A stretch of DNA of 12,707 nucleotides from Mollicutes bacterium (lineage in GTDB: Bacteria > Bacillota_I > Bacilli_A > Izemoplasmatales > Izemoplasmataceae). The stretch is taken from the NCBI GenBank assembly GCA_003552275.1, contig PUKL01000041.1:1-12707 (forward strand), in the 5' to 3' direction. Below, piece after piece: positions 7,145 through 12,707 of this stretch. The notes beneath the pieces were generated by a model that ran no database searches, was not told the origin of the DNA, and saw nothing but the letters and a program-made list of their open reading frames with translations. The position numbers and the translations under genes are program-made. The stretch's first letter is position 1; each line of letters starts with the position of its first letter.

Positions 7145-9007
7145 CTACTCCCCTTCCACGCGTTCGAGTTTTTCCAACGAGGTCGTGTTGAAGACCGACG
7201 CCCCGGTCTCGACCTGCCAGTTGGTGTAACGGTCGGTGCGCGCCACGGTGATCACATTGGCGGTATAGAGCGGGATCTTGTAGAATTCCTGGGCGATGAG
7301 CGGCTGGGTCTCATAGATGAGGTCGAATTTCTCATGCAGGTTGAGGGTGCGCCGCATCGTCTCGATCTTTTCGTTCAACTCTTCGTTCTGCAAGCGACCG
7401 TAGTTCGAGGTCTCGCCGAGCTGCACGAAGTGGGCCCGGTACATGATGTCGATGTTCTCGAGCGAGAAGATGACACCTTGCAGGGTCATGTCGAAACGGC
7501 TGTTGTAGAGGAAGGTCCGTTCGGGACGGGCCCCCTTGGCCGCATAGTTGATATCGATGCCGATCCGCTCCATCTGGACCTCGAGAAAGCTCACGAGGTC
7601 TTGTTCGCCGGGATGACCGAGAACGTCGAAGGCCACTCGTTCACCATCGAGCAGACGATAGCCGCTGGCATCGTGTTCGGGGACGATGTCGTCCAAAATC
7701 TCGTTCGCAAGGGCGAGCCGTTCGTCGGGATCACGGGGCAGCGGACATGAATCGGGGTTGTAGAAATCCTCGAGGTGGGTGGGCATGAGACCGGGACAAG
7801 CTCGTTGTCCGGCCCCGTTCAAGACAAGATCGATGAGCTGGTCCTGGTTCACGGCGAGGGCGATAGCTTTGCGGAAATCGCTGTCGGCAAGAAGGTCCCG
7901 GATGGGATTGCGCTCGGAACTCACGGGATTCACATTCAACACGAGTGTCTGTGTGAACGTCCCCGGGGCGTTCGATACGAAGATGTCGTCCTTGCCCTCG
8001 AAAAGACGCAGATAGTTCGAGCTCACCGATGAGTTCAACACGTCGATATGCCCCTTCAAAAGAGCGTAGATCGCCACGTTGATCTCTTGGTAGAGTTGGA
8101 AGCGGATGGTCTCGACCTGATAGAGGGGACCGCCGTCATCGGCCTTCCGGTGATAGTCGTCGCGACGATGGAGGATGATCTGCTGGGATCCGGAGCGATC
8201 GGTGTCGAGCTCCCACGGGCCGCTGCCGACGGGGTTTTGGTATTGTTTCAAGAGCTCTCCTTCGGGATTGCGGCTGTTCAGGGGATTGTCTTCGGAGATG
8301 ATCGGCCCCCAGATATGTTCGGGTAGGATGAGAATCGATGTGAACAGGGTCGTCACCGCACCGAGGATCTTGTCCACATGGATGTACATGACGGTGTCCT
8401 TGTCCTCTTCGTCGATGTGGTATCCTTGTTCGGCCGCACCGTTCTCATAGGTGAATATCCCTTGTCGGATCAACCGGCCGTCCCGGTAGCGGTGTTGGAG
8501 GTCGGCCGTCCAAGCGAGAGCCCCCGCATGGTTCGAAACGGCGTTGTTCGATCCCGTGTCCAAGGTGAAATAGATGTCCTCCACGGTCAAGGGTGTGCCG
8601 TCGCTCCATGTGACATCGTCATGGATCCTTATCTTGACGGGGAGGTAGTTGCGGTCGCCCGAAGCATACACCTCGTCCAGACGTTCGTAATCGATATCAC
8701 CCTCGTCTGTGAGGATGGGCTCGCCGTCCGGACAGACGTAATACCATTCCTTACCGATGATCGGGTCGAATTGTCCCGTCTCGTCGTCATAGCTGAAAAG
8801 CGTGTTGTAGATCATGCTCGAGACGGTCGGGGCGATGCCTTCCCGTGACAGCCAAGGCATGAACGATGTGGGGAAGGAGTCGGCCTGATAGCCGACATAG
8901 AGCGTGTTCGAATCATCCGTGCGGCGGGGGTAGTCGCCGCCGCCACAAGCGATGACAGCGAACATGAAGACAGTCAAAGTGAAAGCGATGAGGATTCTCT
9001 TTCTCAT
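7145..9007 (-). CDS. oppA: Peptide-binding lipoprotein, OppA-like (SBP_bac_5 family)
   Basis: This 620-residue solute-binding lipoprotein would catch peptides outside the membrane and pass them to OppBC. The signal peptide has a basic start (MRKR), a hydrophobic core and lipobox VIAC with the lipidated cysteine at 21, followed by Gly-rich CGGGD. The family motif WSDGTPLTVEDIYFTLD spans 134-150. Later segments such as FRKAIALAVNQDQLIDLVL and the PEHIWG motif are also typical of SBP_bac_5 proteins. It is the first gene of the A-B-C-D-F order and the only gene here ending in TAG. GAGGTG lies 7 bases before the ATG. It is somewhat longer than common OppA proteins and very acidic. No convincing promoter is visible in the 146 bases upstream, which contain a long perfect hairpin, so transcription may come from the lipoprotein gene at 9154-10551. 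Ligand unknown. Confidence 0.93.
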   Translation of the reverse strand: MRKRILIAFTLTVFMFAVIACGGGDYPRRTDDSNTLYVGYQADSFPTSFMPWLSREGIAPTVSSMIYNTLFSYDDETGQFDPIIGKEWYYVCPDGEPILTDEGDIDYERLDEVYASGDRNYLPVKIRIHDDVTWSDGTPLTVEDIYFTLDTGSNNAVSNHAGALAWTADLQHRYRDGRLIRQGIFTYENGAAEQGYHIDEEDKDTVMYIHVDKILGAVTTLFTSILILPEHIWGPIISEDNPLNSRNPEGELLKQYQNPVGSGPWELDTDRSGSQQIILHRRDDYHRKADDGGPLYQVETIRFQLYQEINVAIYALLKGHIDVLNSSVSSNYLRLFEGKDDIFVSNAPGTFTQTLVLNVNPVSSERNPIRDLLADSDFRKAIALAVNQDQLIDLVLNGAGQRACPGLMPTHLEDFYNPDSCPLPRDPDERLALANEILDDIVPEHDASGYRLLDGERVAFDVLGHPGEQDLVSFLEVQMERIGIDINYAAKGARPERTFLYNSRFDMTLQGVIFSLENIDIMYRAHFVQLGETSNYGRLQNEELNEKIETMRRTLNLHEKFDLIYETQPLIAQEFYKIPLYTANVITVARTDRYTNWQVETGASVFNTTSLEKLERVEGE

Positions 9008-9062
9008 GTTGTCACCTCGCAGGCAGGTTTAGATGGTTTTCGTCGGTCAAAGATGAAAAGGC

Positions 9063-9098
9063 GCATGGCAAAACTATCCGGAAATAGTTTTGCCATGC
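9063..9098 (-). terminator. Perfect 15-bp hairpin between the lipoprotein gene and oppA
   Basis: GCATGGCAAAACTAT (9063-9077) pairs without mismatch with 9084-9098 around a 6-base loop. On the minus strand it is followed by GCGCCTTTTC, a weak U-run, so it could be an inefficient terminator, an RNA-stabilising element or an operator for oppA. It starts 55 bases after the lipoprotein stop and ends 55 bases before the oppA ATG. There is no plus-strand gene it could terminate. Confidence 0.65.
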
Positions 9099-9153
9099 TT
9101 TCAAGCCTATTGTCGCTCCAAAACAAGGCAATGTATTCTTGCGGAGCTATGGA

Positions 9154-10551
9154 TCATTTGGATAGGCCGAAACTCAATTCTATACCGTCGACATCGAAGG
9201 TGATGTTCAAACCGGCACGGGAGATGGGGCCGCTGTGCTGCTCCGTGGTCTCGCCTTCGAGGGTCAGTTCGATCATGTCGATCATACCGACAGAAACAGC
9301 GAATGTTCCTTCTTCATTGAGAAGCTCCGCGCCGTCTTCGATGATGACGAGACTGTAAGTCCCGTTCCCTTCGAGCACGAGTGTGACTTCGTAGGGAATG
9401 CCCTCGATTTCGCCTTCGGCCGTGAATTCACCTTGGATGATGTCCGCATAGAAAGTGAACTCGTGGGTATCTTCGGCGGTGGCGGGGAGTTCGGCGGCGA
9501 AGATGTATCCGTTCTCATAGGTGCCGGTCACCGGGTCGCCTTCCTCGGGTGTGAAAGTGATGGTGTCGGCGTCCGTGTCCACGTCATAGGTGCCCGTCAG
9601 GGCAATGTCGGCTTCTCCGAGATGGTCGGTGGCGCTGTAGGTGAAGTTGCCGAAATGATCGAGCAGAAGGATGGCCGAGGTGTCGCCCACTCCGTCTTCG
9701 AGCCAGCGACTGTGATAGAGGCCCGCATACTCGGCGTGGGTGGTGAGCGTCAGTGTCCGCATTGAACGGGACGCCATGGCGGAAGGTTGGATGCGCGCTT
9801 TCAATGTACCGTTCTCGATGGTCCCTTCCGTCGTCGAGGCGCCATCGGGCGTCATGTAGAAGACGTCATCCTCGATGGAGAAGCTTCCTTCCTCGGAGAA
9901 ATCATAGATTTCACCGCCCATTTCGAACATGCTCTCGAAACGGTACCGTAGGCCGGGCATGAGTTCGAGCGAGTAGATGTATTCCACTTCTTGTCCCATG
10001 GCTTCGACGATATGGCTGCCGCCGTACACACCGAAGTGTTCTTCATGGCGGAAGGACATGGCCCAAAGATAATGCATGATTTCGGGGTCATGGGGATCCT
10101 CGGCTTCATACATGATGTTCGACCCTCCGTAAGGCATCCGGGTCTGGAAACGGAGGTTGCCGTCGACGACATAGAAAGTCGCCGTCCGGAGTTCATCGTT
10201 GTCCGTTTCGTCATAGATCATGAGATAGGTGTCATCCTGGTCCGCTTCATCCACTTTCCGGATGGTTCCGGTATCGCGGGGATCGTCGAAGGCACGACTG
10301 GTCTGCAACATGAAATCACCGTCATCGTCGATCTTCAGATAGATCACGAGCGGCATGCCGAGATTCGTGATGTCGATTTCGTACTCGCCGGACAACGCGA
10401 ACACTTCTCCGTTGTCGGGTACGTCATTCTCGCCGTTCTCGCCGTTTTCGCCGTTCACAGGGTCTTCACCGTTCCTACCACAGGCGGCGACGGACAAAAC
10501 GAGAAAGAAAGACAGCGTGAAGATGCCGAATAGCTTGAGAATTCTTCTCAT
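9154..10551 (-). CDS. Acidic repeat lipoprotein, unknown function
   Basis: The 465-residue protein has a lipoprotein signal peptide (basic MRRILK, hydrophobic core, lipobox VAAC with Cys24), so it is anchored outside the membrane. A low-complexity linker with three Asn-Gly-Glu triplets (33-41) follows. The rest is beta-rich and falls into about four modules, roughly 54-150, 174-257, 275-355 and 374-462. Each is built as Gly-Xaa-Tyr, alternating strands with Leu-Xaa-Leu and Gly-(Asn/Thr)-(Phe/Tyr), then a Gly-Xaa-Tyr/Phe strand and a TGT-like NG turn. GTYDVDTDADTITFTPEEG (320-338) is the clearest copy. Such modules resemble lipocalin-like or DUF5640-type lipoprotein domains. The ATG at 10551 has AAGGAG 9 bases upstream. 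Its position before oppA suggests a cell-surface role with peptide uptake, but nothing shows catalysis. Family assignment is uncertain. Confidence 0.8.
   Translation of the reverse strand: MRRILKLFGIFTLSFFLVLSVAACGRNGEDPVNGENGENGENDVPDNGEVFALSGEYEIDITNLGMPLVIYLKIDDDGDFMLQTSRAFDDPRDTGTIRKVDEADQDDTYLMIYDETDNDELRTATFYVVDGNLRFQTRMPYGGSNIMYEAEDPHDPEIMHYLWAMSFRHEEHFGVYGGSHIVEAMGQEVEYIYSLELMPGLRYRFESMFEMGGEIYDFSEEGSFSIEDDVFYMTPDGASTTEGTIENGTLKARIQPSAMASRSMRTLTLTTHAEYAGLYHSRWLEDGVGDTSAILLLDHFGNFTYSATDHLGEADIALTGTYDVDTDADTITFTPEEGDPVTGTYENGYIFAAELPATAEDTHEFTFYADIIQGEFTAEGEIEGIPYEVTLVLEGNGTYSLVIIEDGAELLNEEGTFAVSVGMIDMIELTLEGETTEQHSGPISRAGLNITFDVDGIELSFGLSK
10427..10453 (-). repeat. 9-bp tandem repeat (3 copies) coding Asn-Gly-Glu
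   Basis: TTCTCGCCG, TTCTCGCCG and TTTTCGCCG stand in tandem (plus-strand reading) and encode NGE triplets in the linker just after the lipid anchor. Copy number can change by slippage without shifting the frame, altering tether length. Confidence 0.75.
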
Positions 10552-10611
10552 AACAACTCTCTCCTTGGTTTATGGATTTATCGGGCGAAACATTGTTGAA
10601 AGGTTACAAAA

Positions 10612-10636
10612 GCTCGGCGATGATGAGCCGCCGAGC
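10612..10636 (-). promoter_or_regulatory. Attenuator-like hairpin in the leader of the lipoprotein gene
   Basis: An 8-bp perfect GC-rich stem (GCTCGGCG/CGCCGAGC, 9-base loop) is followed on the minus strand by TTTTGT. It falls inside the roughly 148-base leader between the mapped promoter and the ATG. No minus-strand gene lies upstream that would need a terminator here, so conditional termination of the leader transcript is the likeliest role. I do not recognise a known riboswitch in the leader. Confidence 0.6.
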
Positions 10637-10705
10637 CGATCACGACAAGAGCCCTGTCAAGGGAGTGCCGAGAAAAGTGAGCGGGGGAGGATATCATCTA
10701 AGGCC

Positions 10706-10734
10706 ATTATACTCCCGTTATGACAAAGTGTCAA
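10706..10734 (-). promoter_or_regulatory. Consensus sigma-70/SigA promoter of the lipoprotein gene
   Basis: On the minus strand TTGACA (10729-10734) and TATAAT (10706-10711) are separated by exactly 17 bases, a perfect match to the housekeeping consensus. Transcription should begin near 10699, leaving a leader of about 148 bases. The -35 box overlaps the inverted repeat at 10721-10733, so repression by a bound protein is expected. Confidence 0.92.
10721..10733. promoter_or_regulatory. Operator candidate 1: TGACA-AAG-TGTCA
   Basis: This is a perfect 5-3-5 inverted repeat over the -35 box and spacer of the lipoprotein promoter. The same pattern recurs at 10877-10889 at the divergent promoter. 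Confidence 0.75.
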
Positions 10735-10848
10735 CTTGCCGGATATCCATTTGAACACAACCAGTCCGGTCACCCAATCACAAAAATGACAATGCTTTCG
10801 TGTTATTCCCTTGACCAAAAGCCGCTCAACGACCACAAAAAGTGAATA
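10735..10848. other. Centre of the divergent intergenic region
   Basis: The whole non-coding stretch 10552-10932 (381 bases) is explained by two promoters, two operators and a leader hairpin. Between the promoters I see an extra TGACA half-site (10787-10791), part of the imperfect repeat AATGACA-N9-TGTTATT (10785-10807). I see no gene. The region is AT-richer than the flanking genes. Confidence 0.5.
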
Positions 10849-10877
10849 TTGACATTCCGACATCGATATGCTAAGAT
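10849..10877 (+). promoter_or_regulatory. Promoter of the 10933-11586 gene
   Basis: TTGACA (10849-10854), a 17-base spacer and TAAGAT (10872-10877) give a strong housekeeping-type promoter. The start is expected near 10884, with a leader of about 49 bases. The second operator covers the start point. Confidence 0.85.
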
Positions 10878-10889
10878 GACATTGTGTCA
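10877..10889. promoter_or_regulatory. Operator candidate 2: TGACA-TTG-TGTCA
   Basis: A perfect 5-3-5 inverted repeat (6-3-6 when the flanking A/T at 10876 and 10890 are counted) overlaps the last base of the -10 box and the predicted start site of the plus-strand gene. It has the same half-sites and spacing as 10721-10733, centre to centre 156 bp. Confidence 0.75.
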
Positions 10890-10932
10890 TTACCAATCGG
10901 TAAAAATACATTTTTTCCAATTAGGAGGTAAC

Positions 10933-11586
10933 ATGCAAACTGCGGAGAGATTCTTCAATTGGGCCTTCAAGACGAGGGCCAATACCGTGTTGAAACTCCA
11001 CGAAGGCGAAGAGATGCCCAAGGAGAAAGTGTTCTTGAGCTTCTGTTCGCATACACCGGCGTTGGTTTCCAACGGTCCGAAGGGACTGAACGCTTCCATC
11101 AAGGGTGTCGGTTTCATGCCCAAACCCGAATATCTCGAGGAAACCCTCGAAGCCTATCTCGAGCACATCAAGAGCTACACTCCCGACGACAAGGAATACA
11201 GCAAACGCGGTCTGGCATTACTCGTGAAGTACATGTATGGAGAAGACGTCCGGCACAGGGTGGACTTCACGCGTGTGGGAAGCCTCGAACTCGCCAAGAA
11301 ACACAGCTACAAGAACTATCAGGAGAATCCCGAGGCCACCCTCATCTACTACCAGCCGCCCATGGTCTCTTACGAGCTCCGCGGCAAGATGAGCATCCAC
11401 GATGAGAACGACAGCGGCAAACGCGAACTCTACCAACAATTCCTGAACGCCCAGCACGATGTCTACCATCGTCCCGACATGAGCCGCTGGAAAGACCGTC
11501 CCGCCTATGTCTTCGAAATCGAAGAAATCTACGACAAGAGTGCGACCAGGGAAGGTTTCGGCACCAAACTCCAATTTCCCTATTGA
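10933..11586 (+). CDS. Possible FMN-binding split-barrel (PPOX-like) protein
   Basis: This gene encodes 217 residues from the ATG at 10933, with AGGAGG (10923-10928) 4 bases upstream. The frame is open further back to 10849, but that part holds the promoter and operator. There is no signal peptide or membrane helix, so it is cytoplasmic. The pattern VFLSFCSHTPALVSN (33-47), then SLELAKKHSYKNYQENPEATLIYY (117-140), ELRGKMSIHDE (148-158) and YVFEIEEIYD (192-201) recalls pyridoxamine phosphate oxidase-like split barrels. In those, a 'nPevtl' strand leads into a 'GkAei' strand and a final strand before the C-terminus. The match is by eye and weak; another fold is possible. It is divergent from the lipoprotein gene and appears to share its regulator through the repeated operator. 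A strong hairpin follows the stop. Confidence 0.85.
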   Translation: MQTAERFFNWAFKTRANTVLKLHEGEEMPKEKVFLSFCSHTPALVSNGPKGLNASIKGVGFMPKPEYLEETLEAYLEHIKSYTPDDKEYSKRGLALLVKYMYGEDVRHRVDFTRVGSLELAKKHSYKNYQENPEATLIYYQPPMVSYELRGKMSIHDENDSGKRELYQQFLNAQHDVYHRPDMSRWKDRPAYVFEIEEIYDKSATREGFGTKLQFPY

Positions 11587-11607
11587 TACACCCCACTCCC
11601 TCTGAAA

Positions 11608-11639
11608 AACACGGGGACGGCCGCGGCCGTTCCCGTGTT
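11608..11639 (+). terminator. Hairpin after the 10933-11586 gene
   Basis: A GC-rich stem of about 14 bp with one G-U pair (11608-11621 with 11626-11639) starts 21 bases after the stop. The U-run on the plus strand is poor (CTATT), so termination may be incomplete. The A-run before it would give a better U-run on the minus strand. Confidence 0.65.
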
Positions 11640-11659
11640 CTATTGACATGAAGGAAATT

Positions 11660-11689
11660 TTGTGAGTTGCACGTAAATCATGGTATAAT
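11660..11689 (+). promoter_or_regulatory. Extended -10 promoter of the 78-residue membrane protein gene
   Basis: TGGTATAAT (11681-11689) is a perfect extended -10 box. A weak -35 (TTGTGA, 11660-11665) lies 18 bases upstream. Transcription should begin near 11696, with a leader of about 37 bases. TTGACATG (11643-11650) and its complement CATGTCAA (11709-11716) flank this promoter. Confidence 0.8.
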
Positions 11690-11732
11690 TCCAATATATT
11701 ATGCAATACATGTCAAACTGAGGAGGCGAAAC

Positions 11733-11969
11733 ATGAAAGGTCTTGTGAAAGCGTTCGACGATTTGCCGTGGATCGTGAAGATCATCCTCGCCCTGCCTTT
11801 CATCGACGGAATCGCTTGGGGGATCTATCGCGTCGCCAAAGGCGTAGACAAGAACGACGGTGTCTTGATTCTCGCCGGCATCATCTGGATCTTTCTCGGC
11901 ATCTTCATCCTCTGGCTCATCGACCTTGTGACAATCATCATGCATGGAAAAGTGACCGTCTTCGCCTGA
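11733..11969 (+). CDS. 78-residue two-helix membrane protein, unknown function
   Basis: The ATG at 11733 has AGGAGG (11721-11726) 6 bases upstream and an extended -10 promoter in front of that, so the longer open frame back to 11667 is not the gene. The protein starts with a short amphipathic stretch (MKGLVKAFDDLPW), then has hydrophobic segments at about 15-32 and 43-67 joined by a Lys-rich loop (YRVAKGVDKND, 32-42). The short tail ends in HGKVTVFA. It has no cysteine and no signal peptidase site. I have the impression that short proteins opening with AFDDLPW and ALPFxD recur in Bacilli and Mycoplasmatota, but cannot verify this. It is a single-gene unit with its own promoter and terminator. 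Function unknown. Confidence 0.8.
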   Translation: MKGLVKAFDDLPWIVKIILALPFIDGIAWGIYRVAKGVDKNDGVLILAGIIWIFLGIFILWLIDLVTIIMHGKVTVFA

Positions 11970-11988
11970 ACCACACCTCTTTTCGACA

Positions 11989-12010
11989 CCCCCGGCACCC
12001 CGGGGGCTTT
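11989..12010 (+). terminator. Intrinsic terminator of the 78-residue membrane protein gene
   Basis: A 7-bp all-GC stem (CCCCCGG/CCGGGGG, 4-base loop) is followed by CTTTTC, 19 bases after the stop codon. Confidence 0.85.
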
Positions 12011-12033
12011 TCAATGGGAGCTTCTTTCATCAA

Positions 12034-12058
12034 AAAGGCGGGCTTTGCGCCCGCCTTT
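12034..12058 (-). terminator. Intrinsic terminator of the exporter permease gene
   Basis: A 10-bp perfect stem (12034-12043 with 12049-12058, 5-base loop) is followed on the minus strand by a U-run (TTTTTG counting the stem's last bases). It begins 4 bases after the stop of the minus-strand gene. Confidence 0.85.
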
Positions 12059-12062
12059 CGCG

Positions 12063-12707
12063 TCAGAATGACAGATCGCGTTTTTGGAACGCGACGATGC
12101 CCCCGGCGGCGAACAGTCCGCCCAAAGCATAGAGGATGATGATTTTCGCGACGGACGCGTCTTCGACCATGAAGGCGGCATGCGTGAAGGGAGAAAGGTT
12201 CTTCACGGTCTCGGGGAGGTCCAAAAGCGGTCCGAAGAACGAACCGGCCAAGATGGAAAAGAGCACGAGAACGACGGTGAGTACGCCCGCTTGTTTCGGG
12301 AGGATGCCGAAAAGGGCGATGACGAGGCCGGCGATGACAAAAACGGGAGCCGCATGGACCAATCCCCCCAGCAGATGTTCACCGATATCGGCCGGCGACG
12401 TGACGATCACAAGCGATTGGGCGAATGCATAGGTCAAGACCAGGATGATACTCCCGACCATCCCCACCAGGACATGGCCCGCCATCCAGCGGAATCGCGA
12501 AAGCGGCGTGGAAAGGACATTCTCCAAAGGTCCCGAGGCTTCTTCTTTCCGCATGCGGAGAAGTGCCGCACGCGCATAGAAAGCCACGACCATGGCCGTC
12601 ACGGCGATGAGCATGAAGGGCATCTCCTTCGCCGCTTCGGTGAAGACTTCGCCGAAATACTCATGGTCCTCGAAGTTGACCCCGAGGTCTTCGGTCGCGG
12701 CCCCGAA
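12063..12707 (-). CDS. ABC-2 type exporter permease, COG3559-like, C-terminal part
   Basis: The frame is open from the TGA at 12063 to the window edge, so 214 C-terminal residues are visible and the gene begins outside. The ATG at 12623 is internal, since the upstream codons read as protein. About five hydrophobic segments are seen, at roughly 30-50, 75-97, 108-133, 137-158 and 187-207. The cytoplasmic loop RKEEASGPLENVLSTPLSRFRWMAGHVLV resembles the RxEE..GR.E.LLATPvsR.rW signature of large permeases once named exporters of polyketide antibiotics (TnrB3-like, COG3559). The ending IVAFQKRDLSF matches the usual final 'fRRRD' segment. Such permeases work with a separate ATPase encoded next to them, here probably outside the window. 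The exported compound is unknown. It is unrelated in orientation and transcription to the operons to its left. Confidence 0.82.
   Translation of the reverse strand, partial: FGAATEDLGVNFEDHEYFGEVFTEAAKEMPFMLIAVTAMVVAFYARAALLRMRKEEASGPLENVLSTPLSRFRWMAGHVLVGMVGSIILVLTYAFAQSLVIVTSPADIGEHLLGGLVHAAPVFVIAGLVIALFGILPKQAGVLTVVLVLFSILAGSFFGPLLDLPETVKNLSPFTHAAFMVEDASVAKIIILYALGGLFAAGGIVAFQKRDLSF

Noticed and set aside
6118..7191. Plus-strand open frame of 357 codons opposite oppB
   Set aside because: It is a shadow of oppB and its junctions, extremely rich in Asp, Glu and His, with no start signal.
10578..10697. 39-codon open frame in the lipoprotein leader, starting about 2 bases from the transcription start
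   Set aside because: It has no ribosome binding site, its composition looks random, and it has no run of one amino acid as classical attenuator peptides do. Leaderless translation cannot be excluded but is not supported.
10849..10932. Longer N-terminus (28 extra residues) for the flavoprotein-like gene
   Set aside because: This stretch contains the -35 and -10 boxes, the operator and the ribosome binding site, so it is not translated.
11667..11732. 22-residue N-terminal extension of the 78-residue membrane protein
   Set aside because: It overlaps the extended -10 promoter; the AGGAGG site points to the ATG at 11733.
1..12707. CRISPR array, tRNA or rRNA genes, insertion sequence, toxin-antitoxin or phage defence genes
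   Set aside because: I looked on both strands and saw no repeat-spacer structure, cloverleaf, transposase motif or known defence domain.

Overview
The window reads as chromosomal DNA of a Gram-positive-type bacterium, most likely Bacillota or a related Bacilli/Mycoplasmatota lineage (inference). Several genes have strong AGGAGG-like ribosome binding sites, two of the three promoters have perfect TTGACA -35 boxes, two lipoproteins are present and nothing suggests an outer membrane. The DNA is visibly GC-rich (mid-50s percent by eye, not counted). Thirteen of the fourteen genes end in TGA and one in TAG, so TGA is a stop here and the mycoplasma code is excluded. No RNA gene, CRISPR array, insertion sequence or phage gene was found.

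Layout. Bases 3-371 (+) hold the 3' end of a small membrane protein, closed by a bidirectional terminator. On the minus strand follow two more small membrane proteins (417-743 and 835-1143) and a CyuA-type L-cysteine desulfidase (1226-2533). Next come a four-helix membrane protein (2603-3004) and a complete oligopeptide/dipeptide ABC importer, oppF-oppD-oppC-oppB-oppA in map order (2982-9007). Then comes a 465-residue lipoprotein built from about four beta-rich repeats (9154-10551). All of these are read right to left. A 381-base divergent intergenic region separates the lipoprotein from a plus-strand gene for a possible split-barrel flavoprotein (10933-11586) and a 78-residue membrane protein (11733-11969). 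The window closes with the 3' part of a COG3559-like ABC exporter permease on the minus strand (12063-12707).

How the parts may work together. The lipoprotein has a textbook promoter (TTGACA, 17 bp, TATAAT), and I see no convincing promoter in front of oppA or cyuA. One long minus-strand unit (lipoprotein, oppABCDF, membrane protein, cyuA, perhaps two more small membrane proteins) is therefore plausible, with hairpins at 10612-10636, 9063-9098 and 2561-2584 setting how much transcript reaches each part. The chemistry fits: imported peptides would be hydrolysed and their cysteine broken down to pyruvate, ammonia and sulfide.

The most interesting signal is in the divergent region. Two copies of the inverted repeat TGACA-N3-TGTCA sit 156 bp apart, one over the -35 box of the lipoprotein promoter and one at the start site of the divergent gene. 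A single unknown regulator probably controls both. The lipoprotein leader then carries an attenuator-like hairpin with a short U-run about 100 bases before the gene.
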